A DNA stretch of 64,000 bases from AC-32 sp963717725. GTDB lineage: Bacteria; Actinomycetota; Thermoleophilia; Gaiellales; Gaiellaceae. The notes beneath the pieces were generated by a model, which saw only the letters and a list, made by a program, of their open reading frames with translations, ran no database searches and was not told the DNA's origin. Positions 38,217-49,122 of the stretch are shown piece by piece. The position numbers and the translations under genes were made by a program. The stretch lies in the NCBI GenBank assembly GCA_963717725.1, contig CAVQWS010000013.1:1-64000 (forward strand), read 5' to 3'. Position 1 is the first letter of the stretch. Each line of letters begins with the position of its first letter.

Positions 38217-40121
38217 ATGGCGAAGACGATCGGCATCGACCTCGGCACGACCAACTCTGCGATGGGCGTGATCGAGGCCGGCGAGCCGGCCGTGATTCCG
38301 AACGCCGAGGGCGGCCGCACGACGCCGTCCGTGGTGGCGTTCACGAGCGACGGCCAGCGGCTCGTCGGGGCGCCCGCGAAGCGCCAGCAGGTGACGAACC
38401 CTCAGAACACCATCTTCTCGATCAAGCGCTTCATGGGCCGCAAGTTCGGCGAGGTGAGCGAGGAGATGAAGATCGTCCCGTACGAGGTCGAGGAAGGCCC
38501 GAACGGCGACGTGCGCGTCAAGGCGGAGGGCAAGGACTACGCCCCGCCGGAGATCAGCGCGATGATCCTCCAGAAGCTGAAGGCTGACGCCGAGGCGTAT
38601 CTCGGCGAGGCGGTCACCGACGCGGTGATCACCGTTCCGGCCTACTTCAACAACGCGCAGCGCGAGGCGACCAAGGACGCCGGCAAGATCGCCGGGCTCA
38701 ACGTCCTGCGGATCATCAACGAGCCGACCGCCGCGGCGCTCGCGTACGGCCTCGACAAGGAGGCCTCCGACCACACGATCCTCGTCTTCGACCTCGGCGG
38801 CGGCACGTTCGACGTGTCGGTGCTCGAGCTCGGCGAGGGCGTCTTCGAGGTGAAGGCCACCAACGGCGACAACCACCTCGGCGGCGACAACTTCGACAAG
38901 ACGATCGTCGACTGGATGGTCGCCGAGTTCAAGCGCGACCAGGGCATCGACCTGGCGCAGGACAAGATGGCCCTGCAGCGCCTCTACGAGGCGGCCGAGC
39001 GCGCGAAGATCGAGCTCTCCTCGACGATGACGACGCAGATCAACCTGCCGTTCGTCACCGCCACTCCGGAGGGCCCGAAGCACCTCGACCTGACGCTCAC
39101 GCGCGCGAAGCTCGACGAGCTGACTGCGGAGCTGCTCGAGCGCACGGTCGGCCCGACGAAGCAGGTGCTCGCGGACGCGGGCATCGAGGCCTCGGCGATC
39201 GACCACGTCGTGCTGGTGGGCGGCATGACCCGCATGCCCGCCGTGCAGGAGAAGGTCAAGGCCCTGATCGGCAAGGACCCGCACAAGGGCGTCAACCCGG
39301 ACGAGGTCGTCGCCGTCGGCGCGGCCATCCAGGGCGGCGTGCTCAAGGGCGAGGTCAAGGACGTGCTCCTGCTCGACGTCACCCCGCTGTCGCTGGGGAT
39401 CGAGACCAAGGGCGGCGTCTTCACGCGCCTGATCGAGCGCAACACGACCATCCCGACCAAGAAGTCGGAGACGTTCACGACGGCCGAGGACAACCAGCCG
39501 TCCGTCGAGGTGCACGTGCTCCAGGGCGAGTCGGAGATGGCGCTCTACAACAAGACGCTCGGCAAGTTCCAGCTCGTCGGCATCCCGCCGGCGATGCGGG
39601 GCACGCCGCAGATCGAGGTCACCTTCGACATCGACGCGAACGGGATCATCAACGTCTCGGCACGAGACCACGGCACCGGGAACGAGCAGCAGATCAAGAT
39701 CGAGGGCGGCTCGGGCCTGAAGCCGGAGGAGGTCGAGCAGATGATCAAGGACGCGGAGGCGCACGCCGACGAGGCGCACCACCTGCGCGAGCTGGCCGAC
39801 GCCAAGAACGTGGCCGAGTCGCTCGCGTACGCGACCGAGAAGAGCCTCAAGGAGCACCGCGAGAAGCTCGACGAGAGCGAGGCCTCGACGATCGAGGGCC
39901 GCGTGATGGAGCTCAAGCAGGCGCTCGAGTCCGACGACCTGAGCGAGATCCGCTCCAAGACGGACGCGCTCCAGGAGGCCTCGCAGAAGCTCGCCGAGGC
40001 GGTCTACGCCCAGGCGGCGCAGGCGCAGGCCTCGGCCGGCGGCAACGGTGAGGCGACCGAGTCCGACGACGAGGTGATCGAGGACGCCGAGGTCGTGGAC
40101 GAGGAGGCCAAGACCTCGTGA
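38217..40121 (+). CDS. dnaK: Chaperone DnaK (Hsp70)
   Basis: A 634-aa Hsp70. The ATPase domain opens TIGIDLGTTNSAMGVIEAGE. The phosphate loops are FDLGGGTFDVSVLE and VVLVGGMTRMPAVQEKV. The linker DVLLLDVTPLSLGIETKGG leads into the substrate-binding beta domain, and a helical lid and acidic tail (DEVIEDAEVVDEEAKTS) follow. AAGGAG lies eight bases before the ATG. It is the first gene of dnaK-grpE-dnaJ-hspR-clpB. It refolds client proteins with DnaJ and GrpE and hands aggregates to ClpB. Confidence 0.98.
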   Translation: MAKTIGIDLGTTNSAMGVIEAGEPAVIPNAEGGRTTPSVVAFTSDGQRLVGAPAKRQQVTNPQNTIFSIKRFMGRKFGEVSEEMKIVPYEVEEGPNGDVRVKAEGKDYAPPEISAMILQKLKADAEAYLGEAVTDAVITVPAYFNNAQREATKDAGKIAGLNVLRIINEPTAAALAYGLDKEASDHTILVFDLGGGTFDVSVLELGEGVFEVKATNGDNHLGGDNFDKTIVDWMVAEFKRDQGIDLAQDKMALQRLYEAAERAKIELSSTMTTQINLPFVTATPEGPKHLDLTLTRAKLDELTAELLERTVGPTKQVLADAGIEASAIDHVVLVGGMTRMPAVQEKVKALIGKDPHKGVNPDEVVAVGAAIQGGVLKGEVKDVLLLDVTPLSLGIETKGGVFTRLIERNTTIPTKKSETFTTAEDNQPSVEVHVLQGESEMALYNKTLGKFQLVGIPPAMRGTPQIEVTFDIDANGIINVSARDHGTGNEQQIKIEGGSGLKPEEVEQMIKDAEAHADEAHHLRELADAKNVAESLAYATEKSLKEHREKLDESEASTIEGRVMELKQALESDDLSEIRSKTDALQEASQKLAEAVYAQAAQAQASAGGNGEATESDDEVIEDAEVVDEEAKTS

Positions 40122-40609
40122 CCGAGGAGCGTGAGCTCACGCTCGAGGAGCAGGTGGCGGCGCTCGAGGCCGAGCGCGACGAGCACCTGAACGACCTCAA
40201 GCGGGTCGCGGCCGAGTTCGAGAACTACCGCAAGCGGGTCCTGCGCGACCAGGAGAGCCTGGTCGCGCGGGCCCACGAGCGGCTCGTCAAGGAGCTGCTG
40301 CCCGTGCTCGACGATCTCGAGCGGGCGCTCGCCGCCGCCGAGGAGCACGAGGAGGCGAAGCTCGAGGAGGGCGTCCGGCTCGTGCACCGCGAGCTTGCGG
40401 ACGCGCTCGCGCGCGAGGGGCTCGCCGAGATCGAGACCAACGGCGTCTTCGACCCGCACGTCCACGAGGCGCTGCTCTCGCAGCCGTCCGACCAGGACGA
40501 GGGCTCCGTGCTAGAGGTGGTGCAGAGGGGCTACCGGCTGGGCGACCGCGTGCTGCGGCCGGCCCGCGTGGTGGTCGCCGCGCCGCGGGAGGACGATGGC
40601 GGCAGTTAA
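40118..40609 (+). CDS. grpE: Nucleotide exchange factor GrpE
   Basis: A 163-aa protein. The long N-terminal helix (LTLEEQVAALEAERDEHLND, then FENYRKRVLRDQESLVARAH) mediates dimerisation. The C-terminal beta wing includes FDPHVHEALLSQPS and VVQRGYRLGDRVLRPARVVV, the family signature. GTG 40118 overlaps the dnaK stop as GTGA. It releases ADP from DnaK. Confidence 0.97.
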   Translation: MTEERELTLEEQVAALEAERDEHLNDLKRVAAEFENYRKRVLRDQESLVARAHERLVKELLPVLDDLERALAAAEEHEEAKLEEGVRLVHRELADALAREGLAEIETNGVFDPHVHEALLSQPSDQDEGSVLEVVQRGYRLGDRVLRPARVVVAAPREDDGGS

Positions 40610-41660
40610 GGACCTGTACGGGACGCTCGGCGTCTCGAAGAGCGCGAGCCAGGACGAGATCAAGAAGGCGTATCGCAAGCTCGCGCGCCAGTACCACCCG
40701 GACGCGAACCCGGGCGACGACTCCGCGGAGGAGCGCTTCAAGGAGGTCCAGGGCGCCTACGACGTGCTCTCGGATCCCGAGAAGCGGAAGCAGTACGACC
40801 GCTTCGGCTCCGCCAACGGCCGCGGGCCGGGCCCGGGCGGCGTCAACTTCGAGGGCTTCGACTTCGCCGACCTCGGCGATTTGGGTGACATCTTCGGCGG
40901 CATCTTCGGCGCGCGCGGCCGCGCGCAGCAGCAGCCGCGCGGCCAGCGCGGGAGCGATCTCGAGGTCGAGGTGCGGCTCTCGTTCGACGACTCGCTCAAG
41001 GGTGTCGAGACGACGATCCCGGTCGAGCTCGAGACCGCCTGCCGCGAGTGCAACGGCTCGGGCGCGAGGCCCGGGACGGCGCCGGTGCTCTGCCCGGAGT
41101 GCCACGGCCGCGGCGTCATCTCCGAGAGCCAGGGTCTGTTCGCGCTCTCGCAGCCGTGTCCGCGCTGCCGCGGGAACGGCACCGTGATCGAGGAGCCGTG
41201 CCCGAACTGCCGCGGCACCGGCCGCGAGCGGCGCACCAAGCGCTACACGGTCAAGATCCCCGCAGGCGTCAAGGACGGCTCGCGGATCCGCCTGCGCGGG
41301 AAGGGCGAGGCGGGCTGGGGCGGCGCCGAGGCGGGCGACCTCTACGTCGTCACGCGCGTCGCGCCCTCGGACACCTACACCCGCCGCGGTGACGACCTCG
41401 TCGTCGACGTGCCGGTCAGCTACCCCGAGGCGACGCTCGGCGCTCAGGTGCAGGTGCCGACCCCGGACGGGCCGGTGACCGTGAAGGTCAAGCCGGGCAC
41501 CGAGGACGGGACGCTTCTGCGCGTGAAGGGCAAGGGCGCGCCGAAGCTGAAGGGCTCCGGCCGTGGCAACGTCCTCGCGCGCGTGAAGCTGACCGTGCCG
41601 AAGAAGCTCTCGAAGCAGGAGCGCGAGGCGATCGAGGCGCTCCGCGAGGCGAGTGGATGA
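40596..41660 (+). CDS. dnaJ: Chaperone DnaJ (Hsp40)
   Basis: A 354-aa type I J-protein. J domain with HPD in RKLARQYHPDANPGDD, a Gly/Phe segment (GFDFADLGDLGDIFGGIFGA), and four zinc CxxCxGxG repeats (CRECNGSG, CPECHGRG, CPRCRGNG, CPNCRGTG). The C-terminal client-binding domains follow. Its start overlaps the grpE end by 14 bp. It stimulates DnaK ATPase and delivers substrates. Confidence 0.97.
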   Translation: MAAVKDLYGTLGVSKSASQDEIKKAYRKLARQYHPDANPGDDSAEERFKEVQGAYDVLSDPEKRKQYDRFGSANGRGPGPGGVNFEGFDFADLGDLGDIFGGIFGARGRAQQQPRGQRGSDLEVEVRLSFDDSLKGVETTIPVELETACRECNGSGARPGTAPVLCPECHGRGVISESQGLFALSQPCPRCRGNGTVIEEPCPNCRGTGRERRTKRYTVKIPAGVKDGSRIRLRGKGEAGWGGAEAGDLYVVTRVAPSDTYTRRGDDLVVDVPVSYPEATLGAQVQVPTPDGPVTVKVKPGTEDGTLLRVKGKGAPKLKGSGRGNVLARVKLTVPKKLSKQEREAIEALREASG

Positions 41661-41848
41661 GAGTCGGGCTCGTCAGCTTCCTGAGCGGGTTGGCCCTCTA
41701 CCTGGTTGCTGGGATCTCGCAGCTCTCGTACGAGCAGCCGCGTCCCGGCTGGATCAACCCGCTCTGGCTGGTGGCCACGCTGCTCGTCGTGCTCGGCCTG
41801 CTCGCGATGGTCAACACCGCCGTACGCGTCCACCGGGAGCGAATGTGA
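41657..41848 (+). CDS. Small two-TM protein inserted in the dnaK operon
   Basis: A 63-aa membrane protein (MRVGLVSFLSGLALYLVAGI, then PLWLVATLLVVLGLLAMVNT). Its ATG overlaps the dnaJ stop as ATGA, and its stop overlaps the hspR GTG as GTGA. Translation is therefore coupled on both sides. It is not a standard member of dnaK operons. It may be a heat-induced membrane component; function unknown. Confidence 0.65.
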   Translation: MRVGLVSFLSGLALYLVAGISQLSYEQPRPGWINPLWLVATLLVVLGLLAMVNTAVRVHRERM

Positions 41849-42206
41849 TCGACGAGCGCCCGCGCTACATGATCTCCGTCGCAGCCGAGCTCGTCGGCAT
41901 GCACCCGCAGACCCTGCGCATGTACGAGCAGAAGGGCCTCGTGCGACCGCAGCGCACCGCCGGGAACACCCGCCTCTACTCGGAGGCCGACCTCGAGCGG
42001 CTGCGCCTGATCCAGCGGCTGACGGGCGAGCTCGGGCTCAACCTCGCCGGCGTCGAGGCCGTGCTCGGGCTCGAGGAGCAGTTGCAGCTGATGCAGGCGC
42101 GGATGGAGCGCCTCGAGCGCGAGATGCGTGAAGCCGTCGCCAGCGTGCACAGGCAGTACCGCCGCGACCTCGTCCTCTACGACGAAACCCAACTACCGGA
42201 GCGAAA

Positions 42207-42225
<19 letters not shown>
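41845..42225 (+). CDS. hspR: Heat-shock repressor HspR (MerR family)
   Basis: A 126-aa MerR-type regulator. The winged HTH is YMISVAAELVGMHPQTLRMY followed by EQKGLVRPQRTAGNTRLYSE, matching HspR. A long helix LEEQLQLMQARMERLEREMR forms the dimer. In actinobacteria HspR represses the dnaK operon and clpB with DnaK as corepressor, and this gene sits between them. GTG 41845 overlaps the upstream stop; the 3' end overlaps clpB by 19 bp. Confidence 0.92.
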
Positions 42226-44671
<2,446 letters not shown>

Positions 44672-44672
<1 letters not shown>

Positions 44673-45454
44673 TGGCCAGACAGGCGAGACCCAAGGAGCC
44701 GCTGCCGCCGGCGCTGCCGCCGGAGACCCGCCCGGTCGGGCAGCTGATCGGCGAGGCGATCAAGCTCTACGGCCGGCGGTTCTGGCCCTCGCTCGCGCTC
44801 GGCCTGCCGATCGGCATCTTCGGCGCGGTCGCGCGCGCCTTCGACGGCTGGACGTACGCGATCTTCAGCGTCACCGTCGGCGCGCTGCTGCTGACGCTGA
44901 CCTACGTCGGCGCGGCGGTGATCGCCGCCGAGCGGCCGATACCGCGGCGCCGGCTGTTCGTCGCGTTCGCGGCTGGGATCGTCGTCTTCCTGCCGTTCCC
45001 GGTGCTCGTGCAGCTCTACATCCTCCCGGCGGTCGCGTGGTTCGCGCTCGTCGGGCTCGCCGTGCCGGCGGCGGTGATCGAAGGAACCGGGTTCGTCGCC
45101 TCGCTCAAGCGCGGCTTCCAGCTCGGGCGCGCCGACTACGTGCACTCGCTCGGCACGATGGCGGCGCTCGGGATCCTCTTCTACCTCTCGACGCGCGTGC
45201 TCGCGGTGGCGCTCAACGCCGGCAGCGGTCAGGCGGCCGAGATCGCGCGGCCGCTCTCCGAGGGTGTGCTCTGGCCGGTCGTCGTGCTCGGCGCGAGCCT
45301 CCTCTACTTCGACCAGGCCGCCCGAGTAGAGTCGGGCCGTCCGCGATCGAGGAGGAACCGCGATGCCGACCTACATCATGCTCTCGAGCCTGACCGCCCA
45401 GGGCGTGCAGACCCTGAAGGCGAACCCCGACCGGCTGCGGGAGGTCAACCGTGA
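44672..45454 (+). CDS. Polytopic membrane protein after clpB
   Basis: Reads 260 aa from ATG overlapping the clpB stop. A Pro-rich cytoplasmic start (ARQARPKEPLPPALPPETRP) is followed by five or six TM segments up to about residue 222 (LGASLLYFDQAARVESG). The last 40 residues (RPRSRRNRDADLHH onward) are out-of-frame-looking sequence over the following GYD gene. The true end may lie nearer 45350, with a lost stop or small frameshift. No family is recognised beyond a general membrane-protein look. Confidence 0.6.
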
Positions 45455-45650
45455 CGTCGAGGAGCTCGGTGCGAAGGTCGTGCACCAGTGGGCGACGCTC
45501 GGGCCGTTCGACTTCGTGAACGTGGTCGAGGCGCCCGACCCCGAGACGATCGCCCGCGTGTCGGTGGCGCTCGGTGCCCGTGGCAGCGCGAAGCTGCAGA
45601 CGCTGTCGGCGTTCTCGATCGACGAGTTCCTCTCGTCGCTCAACCGCTAG
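45363..45650 (+). CDS. GYD-domain protein
   Basis: A 95-aa ferredoxin-like alpha-beta protein. It opens MPTYIMLSSLTAQGVQTLKA and has the GYD-equivalent turn TLGPFDFVNVVEAPDPETIA, then RGSAKLQTLSAFS. AGGAGG lies seven bases before the ATG, and TAGAGT at 45327-45332 may be a -10. Function of the family is unknown. It converges with psuG, overlapping by 11 bp. Confidence 0.85.
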   Translation: MPTYIMLSSLTAQGVQTLKANPDRLREVNRDVEELGAKVVHQWATLGPFDFVNVVEAPDPETIARVSVALGARGSAKLQTLSAFSIDEFLSSLNR

Positions 45651-46533
45651 CGGCCACGGCGACCTGCGCCGCGAGGCGCGCGTTGGCGACGATCAGCTCG
45701 CGATTCACCTCGAGCGTGCGGCCGTCGCTGCGCTCGTGCAGGTACGAGAGCACGAACGGCGTCACGGCCTGGCCGTGGATGCCCTGCGCAGCGGCCGCGG
45801 CCAGCGCTTCCTCGATCAGCGGCTCGACGTCGACGCCGTCGACGGGATCGCGCGCGAGCAGCAGTGCTGCGCCACCGAGCTCCCAGTGCGCTTCGGCCGT
45901 GCGCGCCGCCTGGTCGGCGTCGTCGACGCGCGCCGAGACGGGCGGCCCGCCGCCGGCGCTGTAGAAGAGCGGCAGCTCGTCGGTGCGGTAGCCGAGCACC
46001 GGCACGCCCAGCGTCTCCAGCAGCTCCGCGGTCGCGGGGACGTCGAGCAGCGACTTGATCCCGGAGGAGACGACGAGCGCCGGGGTGCGGGCTAGCTGCG
46101 CCAGATCGGCGGAGATGTCGGGGCGCTCCGCGAAGCCGCGGTGGACGCCGCCGATCCCGCCGGTGCCCATGAACCTGATGCCCGCGAGGCGCGCGGCCGC
46201 GAGCGTGCCGCCGACGGTCGTCGCGCCGAGCTCGCCGCTCGCCACGCAGGCGGCGAGATCGCGCGGGCCGGCCTTGCGCGCGCCGGCTCCGGCCTCGCCG
46301 AAGCGCTCGAGCTCGCCGGCGTCGAGCCCGACCACCACCTGGCCGTCGAGCACACCAACCGTTGCGGGCATGGCCCCTTCGGCCCTGACCGCCGCATCCG
46401 CGGCCCGACCCACCTCCACCCCCACCCCGGGTGGGAACCCGTGTGCGACCAGCGTAGTCTCGAGCGCGACTACCGGGTCGCCCTCGTGAAGCATTTGTTG
46501 CACTTCCGGCGCGATTCGGAGCGCCTCCGTCAC
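45640..46533 (-). CDS. psuG: Pseudouridine-5'-phosphate glycosidase
   Basis: A 297-aa enzyme splitting pseudouridine 5'-phosphate to uracil and ribose 5-phosphate. Motifs: PVVALETTLVAHGFP near the start, GELGATTVGGTLAAARLAGI, RFMGTGGIGGVHRG, and VVSSGIKSLLDVPATAELLE; the C-terminal metal-site segment is NRELIVANARLAAQVA. Full length. A PfkB-family kinase lies 78 bp upstream on the same strand, the expected partner for making the substrate. Confidence 0.95.
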   Translation of the reverse strand: MTEALRIAPEVQQMLHEGDPVVALETTLVAHGFPPGVGVEVGRAADAAVRAEGAMPATVGVLDGQVVVGLDAGELERFGEAGAGARKAGPRDLAACVASGELGATTVGGTLAAARLAGIRFMGTGGIGGVHRGFAERPDISADLAQLARTPALVVSSGIKSLLDVPATAELLETLGVPVLGYRTDELPLFYSAGGGPPVSARVDDADQAARTAEAHWELGGAALLLARDPVDGVDVEPLIEEALAAAAAQGIHGQAVTPFVLSYLHERSDGRTLEVNRELIVANARLAAQVAVAASG

Positions 46534-46611
46534 TTCCGCGCTCCGCTTTGTGCCGCCTTCCGAGACGTCCTCATCCCGTCACTCACAGGACGAAACCAGA
46601 CGCGTAGCGTG

Positions 46612-47433
46612 TCACGCCGGCACCGCTCCGAGCTGGCCGACGCAGCGGGCGGCCGTCTCGAGGCCGAGCTCGATCCCGCCGACGAGGAACCCGGCCGCGA
46701 GCGCGTCTCCCGCGCCGGTCGTGTCCACGACCTCGGCGTCGAGCGGCGGGAACTCCTCGATGCCCTCGGGCGAGCGCACCTCGACGCCGCGCGAGCCGCG
46801 CTTGACCACCGCCGTCTCCGCCAGGGCGTAGGCGCCGCCGACCATCTCCCACTCGGGCTCGTTGGCGAAGACGACATTCGGCGCGGCCGCGTCGAGGTTC
46901 GCGCGGAAGCGCTCAGACCCGTAGGCCCGGATCGCGCTCCACGAGGAGAGGTCGACCGCCACGCGCGCCTCACGCGCCCGCGCCAGCCGCGCTGCGGCCA
47001 GCGCCGCTTCCGCGATCGGCTCGGCGAGCAGCGCGTAGCCGGAGAGATGCAGCCACGAGCAGCCCTCGAACCACGCGGGCTCGAGCTCGTTCGCTTGCAA
47101 CTCGACCGAGACGCCGCGGTCGGTCGCCATCGAGCGCTCGCCGTCCGGCGAGACGAGGGCGACCACCGTCCCGGTCGTTCCGGCCACGACCGGGCCGGCG
47201 AGCTCGACCCCGCGGCGCTCGAGCAGCGTGCGCGCGAGCGTGCCTGCCGCGTCGTCGGCCTGCTTCGCCACGCAACGGGCGCGCTCCCCAAGCTCGGCGA
47301 CCCATGCCGCCACATTCGCCGCCTGGCCACCGGTGGCAAGCCGGGTCTCGACCGGGCTGTCGGCGCCGGGCGCGAGCGGCTCGGAGGTCCGCACGATCAC
47401 GTCGAGGAGCACGTCGCCGAGAGTGCAGATCAC
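46612..47433 (-). CDS. PfkB-family carbohydrate kinase, probable pseudouridine kinase
   Basis: A 273-aa ribokinase-fold enzyme. Opening VICTLGDVLLDVIVRTSEPL, first signature LATGGQAANVAAWVAELGER, and C-terminal signature DTTGAGDALAAGFLVGG with the catalytic Asp and anion hole. Next to psuG it probably phosphorylates pseudouridine, although ribokinase-like substrates are possible. GTG 47433 lies seven bases after a TACGGT box that overlaps the -10 of the divergent small gene. Confidence 0.85.
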   Translation of the reverse strand: MICTLGDVLLDVIVRTSEPLAPGADSPVETRLATGGQAANVAAWVAELGERARCVAKQADDAAGTLARTLLERRGVELAGPVVAGTTGTVVALVSPDGERSMATDRGVSVELQANELEPAWFEGCSWLHLSGYALLAEPIAEAALAAARLARAREARVAVDLSSWSAIRAYGSERFRANLDAAAPNVVFANEPEWEMVGGAYALAETAVVKRGSRGVEVRSPEGIEEFPPLDAEVVDTTGAGDALAAGFLVGGIELGLETAARCVGQLGAVPA

Positions 47434-47440
47434 GAGGGCA

Positions 47441-47450
47441 ACCGTACAAT
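47441..47450. promoter_or_regulatory. Overlapping divergent -10 boxes
   Basis: ACCGTACAAT contains TACAAT (plus, 47445-47450), six bases before GTG 47457, and TACGGT (minus, 47446-47441), seven bases before GTG 47433. The two hexamers share the central TA. Start codons are 23 bp apart, so both transcripts would be leaderless. Confidence 0.55.
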
Positions 47451-47456
47451 CGACGC

Positions 47457-47663
47457 GTGGATCGGGAGTCACAGTCGGCCCGCCTGCGCTCGTTCGTGAT
47501 CGGCGGCCTGCTCGGCGCCTCCGCGGCGCTCGCCGCCGCGCGCCGCAGGCGCCGTCCGCACCGCCCGGTCCAGCCGGGCCTCGCCGCCTTCGAGGACGCG
47601 CCCTGCTACCGCGAGACCCTGGAGCGCGAGAGCGGCCGCAGCCAGTCGCCCAACTATCCTTAG
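47457..47663 (+). CDS. Small membrane-anchored basic protein, 68 aa
   Basis: One N-terminal hydrophobic segment (RSFVIGGLLGASAALAAARR) is followed by an arginine run and a short C-terminal tail (PVQPGLAAFEDAPCYRETLE). GTG 47457 is supported by TACAAT six bases upstream. A conserved-looking short actinobacterial protein of unknown function, immediately before fmdB. Confidence 0.6.
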   Translation: MDRESQSARLRSFVIGGLLGASAALAAARRRRRPHRPVQPGLAAFEDAPCYRETLERESGRSQSPNYP

Positions 47664-47667
47664 ATCG

Positions 47668-47937
47668 ATGCCGATCTACGAGTACCGATGCCCTAACGGG
47701 CACCTCTTCGAGCTGTTCCAGAAGATCGGCGACGCGCCGCCCGACAAGTGCGAGGTCTGCGGCGAGGGGCCGCTCGAGCGCGTGCTCTACCCGGTCGCGG
47801 TGCACTTCAAGGGCTCGGGCTTCTACACGACCGACTACGGCCGCGGCTCGGGCAAGAAGCCCTCGAAGGACGGCGACTCCACGTCGTCCGAGCCCGCCAA
47901 GCCCAAAGAAGAGAAGAAAAAGGCCGCCGAGGCCTAG
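47668..47937 (+). CDS. FmdB-family zinc-ribbon protein
   Basis: An 89-aa protein. The zinc ribbon is MPIYEYRCPNGHLFELFQK with C-x2-C in DKCEVCGEGPLERVLYPVAV, then HFKGSGFYTTDYG, the FmdB signature. The first knuckle has only one Cys (the second position is His in NGH). The C-terminus is a Lys/Glu-rich disordered tail. TATCCT ends seven bases before the ATG. Proposed regulatory roles are not established. It overlaps the convergent LCP gene by four bases. Confidence 0.88.
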   Translation: MPIYEYRCPNGHLFELFQKIGDAPPDKCEVCGEGPLERVLYPVAVHFKGSGFYTTDYGRGSGKKPSKDGDSTSSEPAKPKEEKKKAAEA

Positions 47938-49106
47938 CCGCCGAGGCAGCCGGGTGGGTAGGTGTCACCCGACGGCGCCGGGGGCTGCGCGGCGGACTTG
48001 CCGAGCACCATCAGGATCACCTTCGCGTTGTCCTCGCTCGGGGTGATGTCTCCCCCGGTCGAGGTCCCGCCGAGGCGGCAGTGAAGCGTGCGCCCTGCGC
48101 GGAACTTCGCCCAGCCGAGCCCGGCGAAGTCGTTCGCGGAGAGATCGGTCGCGAGCGGCTTCGTCAGGTCTTTGCCATCGAAGGGCAGCCGCATGAAGGT
48201 TGAGAAGCTGGCGAGCTTGCTCATCAGCGCCTGCAACACCTGCTGGTTGCGCTCGCCGCGCGTGATGTCGCTCTCGGCTGGATTGAGCGCGTTCTTGCGC
48301 ACCCGTGAGTAGATCAGCGCTCGCTGACCGCTCATGTGCTGCTTGCCCGGGGAGAAGCGCCAGCCGGGCCAGCGCGCGCAGCGGGCCTCGGTCTTGTACG
48401 GGCAGTCGAACTTGGACTGGATTTTCTCCGGCACGACGATGTCGATCCCACCGACTGCGTCGATCAGGTCTTTGAACTCGGCGAAGTTGACGACGACGAT
48501 GTGGTTGATCGGGATGTCGGTGTAGGCCGAGACCGTGCGGGCGGCGAGGCGCGGGCCGCCGACCTGGTAGGCGGTGTTGATCTTCGCGCCGCCATAGCCG
48601 GGGATCTCGACGCGCAGGTCGCGCGGGATCGAGAGGTAGTAGAGCCGGTGGTGCGCTGGATCGGTGCGTAGCAGCGTGATCGAGTCGGAGTGCCGGTCGC
48701 CGGCCCGCGAGGCGGCGAGCGAGTGGTCGGTGCCGAGCAGCAGGATCGCGGTCGGCTTCGAGAGCAGGCTGCCCTGGTCGGGCGCCAGCGCGCGCCGCGC
48801 GTTCTGCGGCAGCCGCTTGTTCGCCTCCGAGACGCCGCTGCGGAAGACGAGGTAGCCGATCACACTCCAGGCAAGGAAGAAGGCGACGATCAGGACGAGC
48901 GCGATCGTCAGCTCGCGGCCCCAGCGGATCTGGCGCGGGCGGCGGGCGGTCGTCTTCGGCCCGGGACCGCGATAGTTGCTGCGGCCGTCGCGCTCTGCCT
49001 TTGCCCGCGGCGGCGATTTCTCGGGCCGCCCGACGGTCGGCACCCGGCCCTTCTGGCGCCCGCCCCGGTAGACGCGGTAGGGCTTCTCTCCACCGGGCGT
49101 CGACAT
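47934..49106 (-). CDS. LytR-CpsA-Psr (LCP) family glycopolymer ligase
   Basis: A 390-aa protein. A basic disordered cytoplasmic N-terminus (residues 1-68) precedes one TM (LTIALVLIVAFFLAWSVIGY). The extracytoplasmic LCP domain shows ILLLGTDHSLAASRAGDRHS with the catalytic-region Arg/Asp (HSDSITLLRTDP), SIPRDLRVEIPG, INTAYQVGG and YSRVRKNALNPAESDITRGE. These enzymes attach teichoic-type or arabinogalactan polymers to peptidoglycan. ATG 49106 is divergent from the ROK gene with minus-sense TACCAT ten bases upstream. Confidence 0.92.
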   Translation of the reverse strand: MSTPGGEKPYRVYRGGRQKGRVPTVGRPEKSPPRAKAERDGRSNYRGPGPKTTARRPRQIRWGRELTIALVLIVAFFLAWSVIGYLVFRSGVSEANKRLPQNARRALAPDQGSLLSKPTAILLLGTDHSLAASRAGDRHSDSITLLRTDPAHHRLYYLSIPRDLRVEIPGYGGAKINTAYQVGGPRLAARTVSAYTDIPINHIVVVNFAEFKDLIDAVGGIDIVVPEKIQSKFDCPYKTEARCARWPGWRFSPGKQHMSGQRALIYSRVRKNALNPAESDITRGERNQQVLQALMSKLASFSTFMRLPFDGKDLTKPLATDLSANDFAGLGWAKFRAGRTLHCRLGGTSTGGDITPSEDNAKVILMVLGKSAAQPPAPSGDTYPPGCLGG

Positions 49107-49115
49107 CCGGCGGCG

Positions 49116-49122
49116 TATGGTA
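49116..49122. promoter_or_regulatory. Bidirectional -10 element TATGGTA
   Basis: TATGGT (plus, 49116-49121) and TACCAT (minus, 49122-49117) form a TANNNTA heptamer between the LCP and ROK genes. If used on the plus strand, transcription starts near 49128, which makes TTG 49135 rather than ATG 49117 the start of the ROK gene. Confidence 0.45.
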
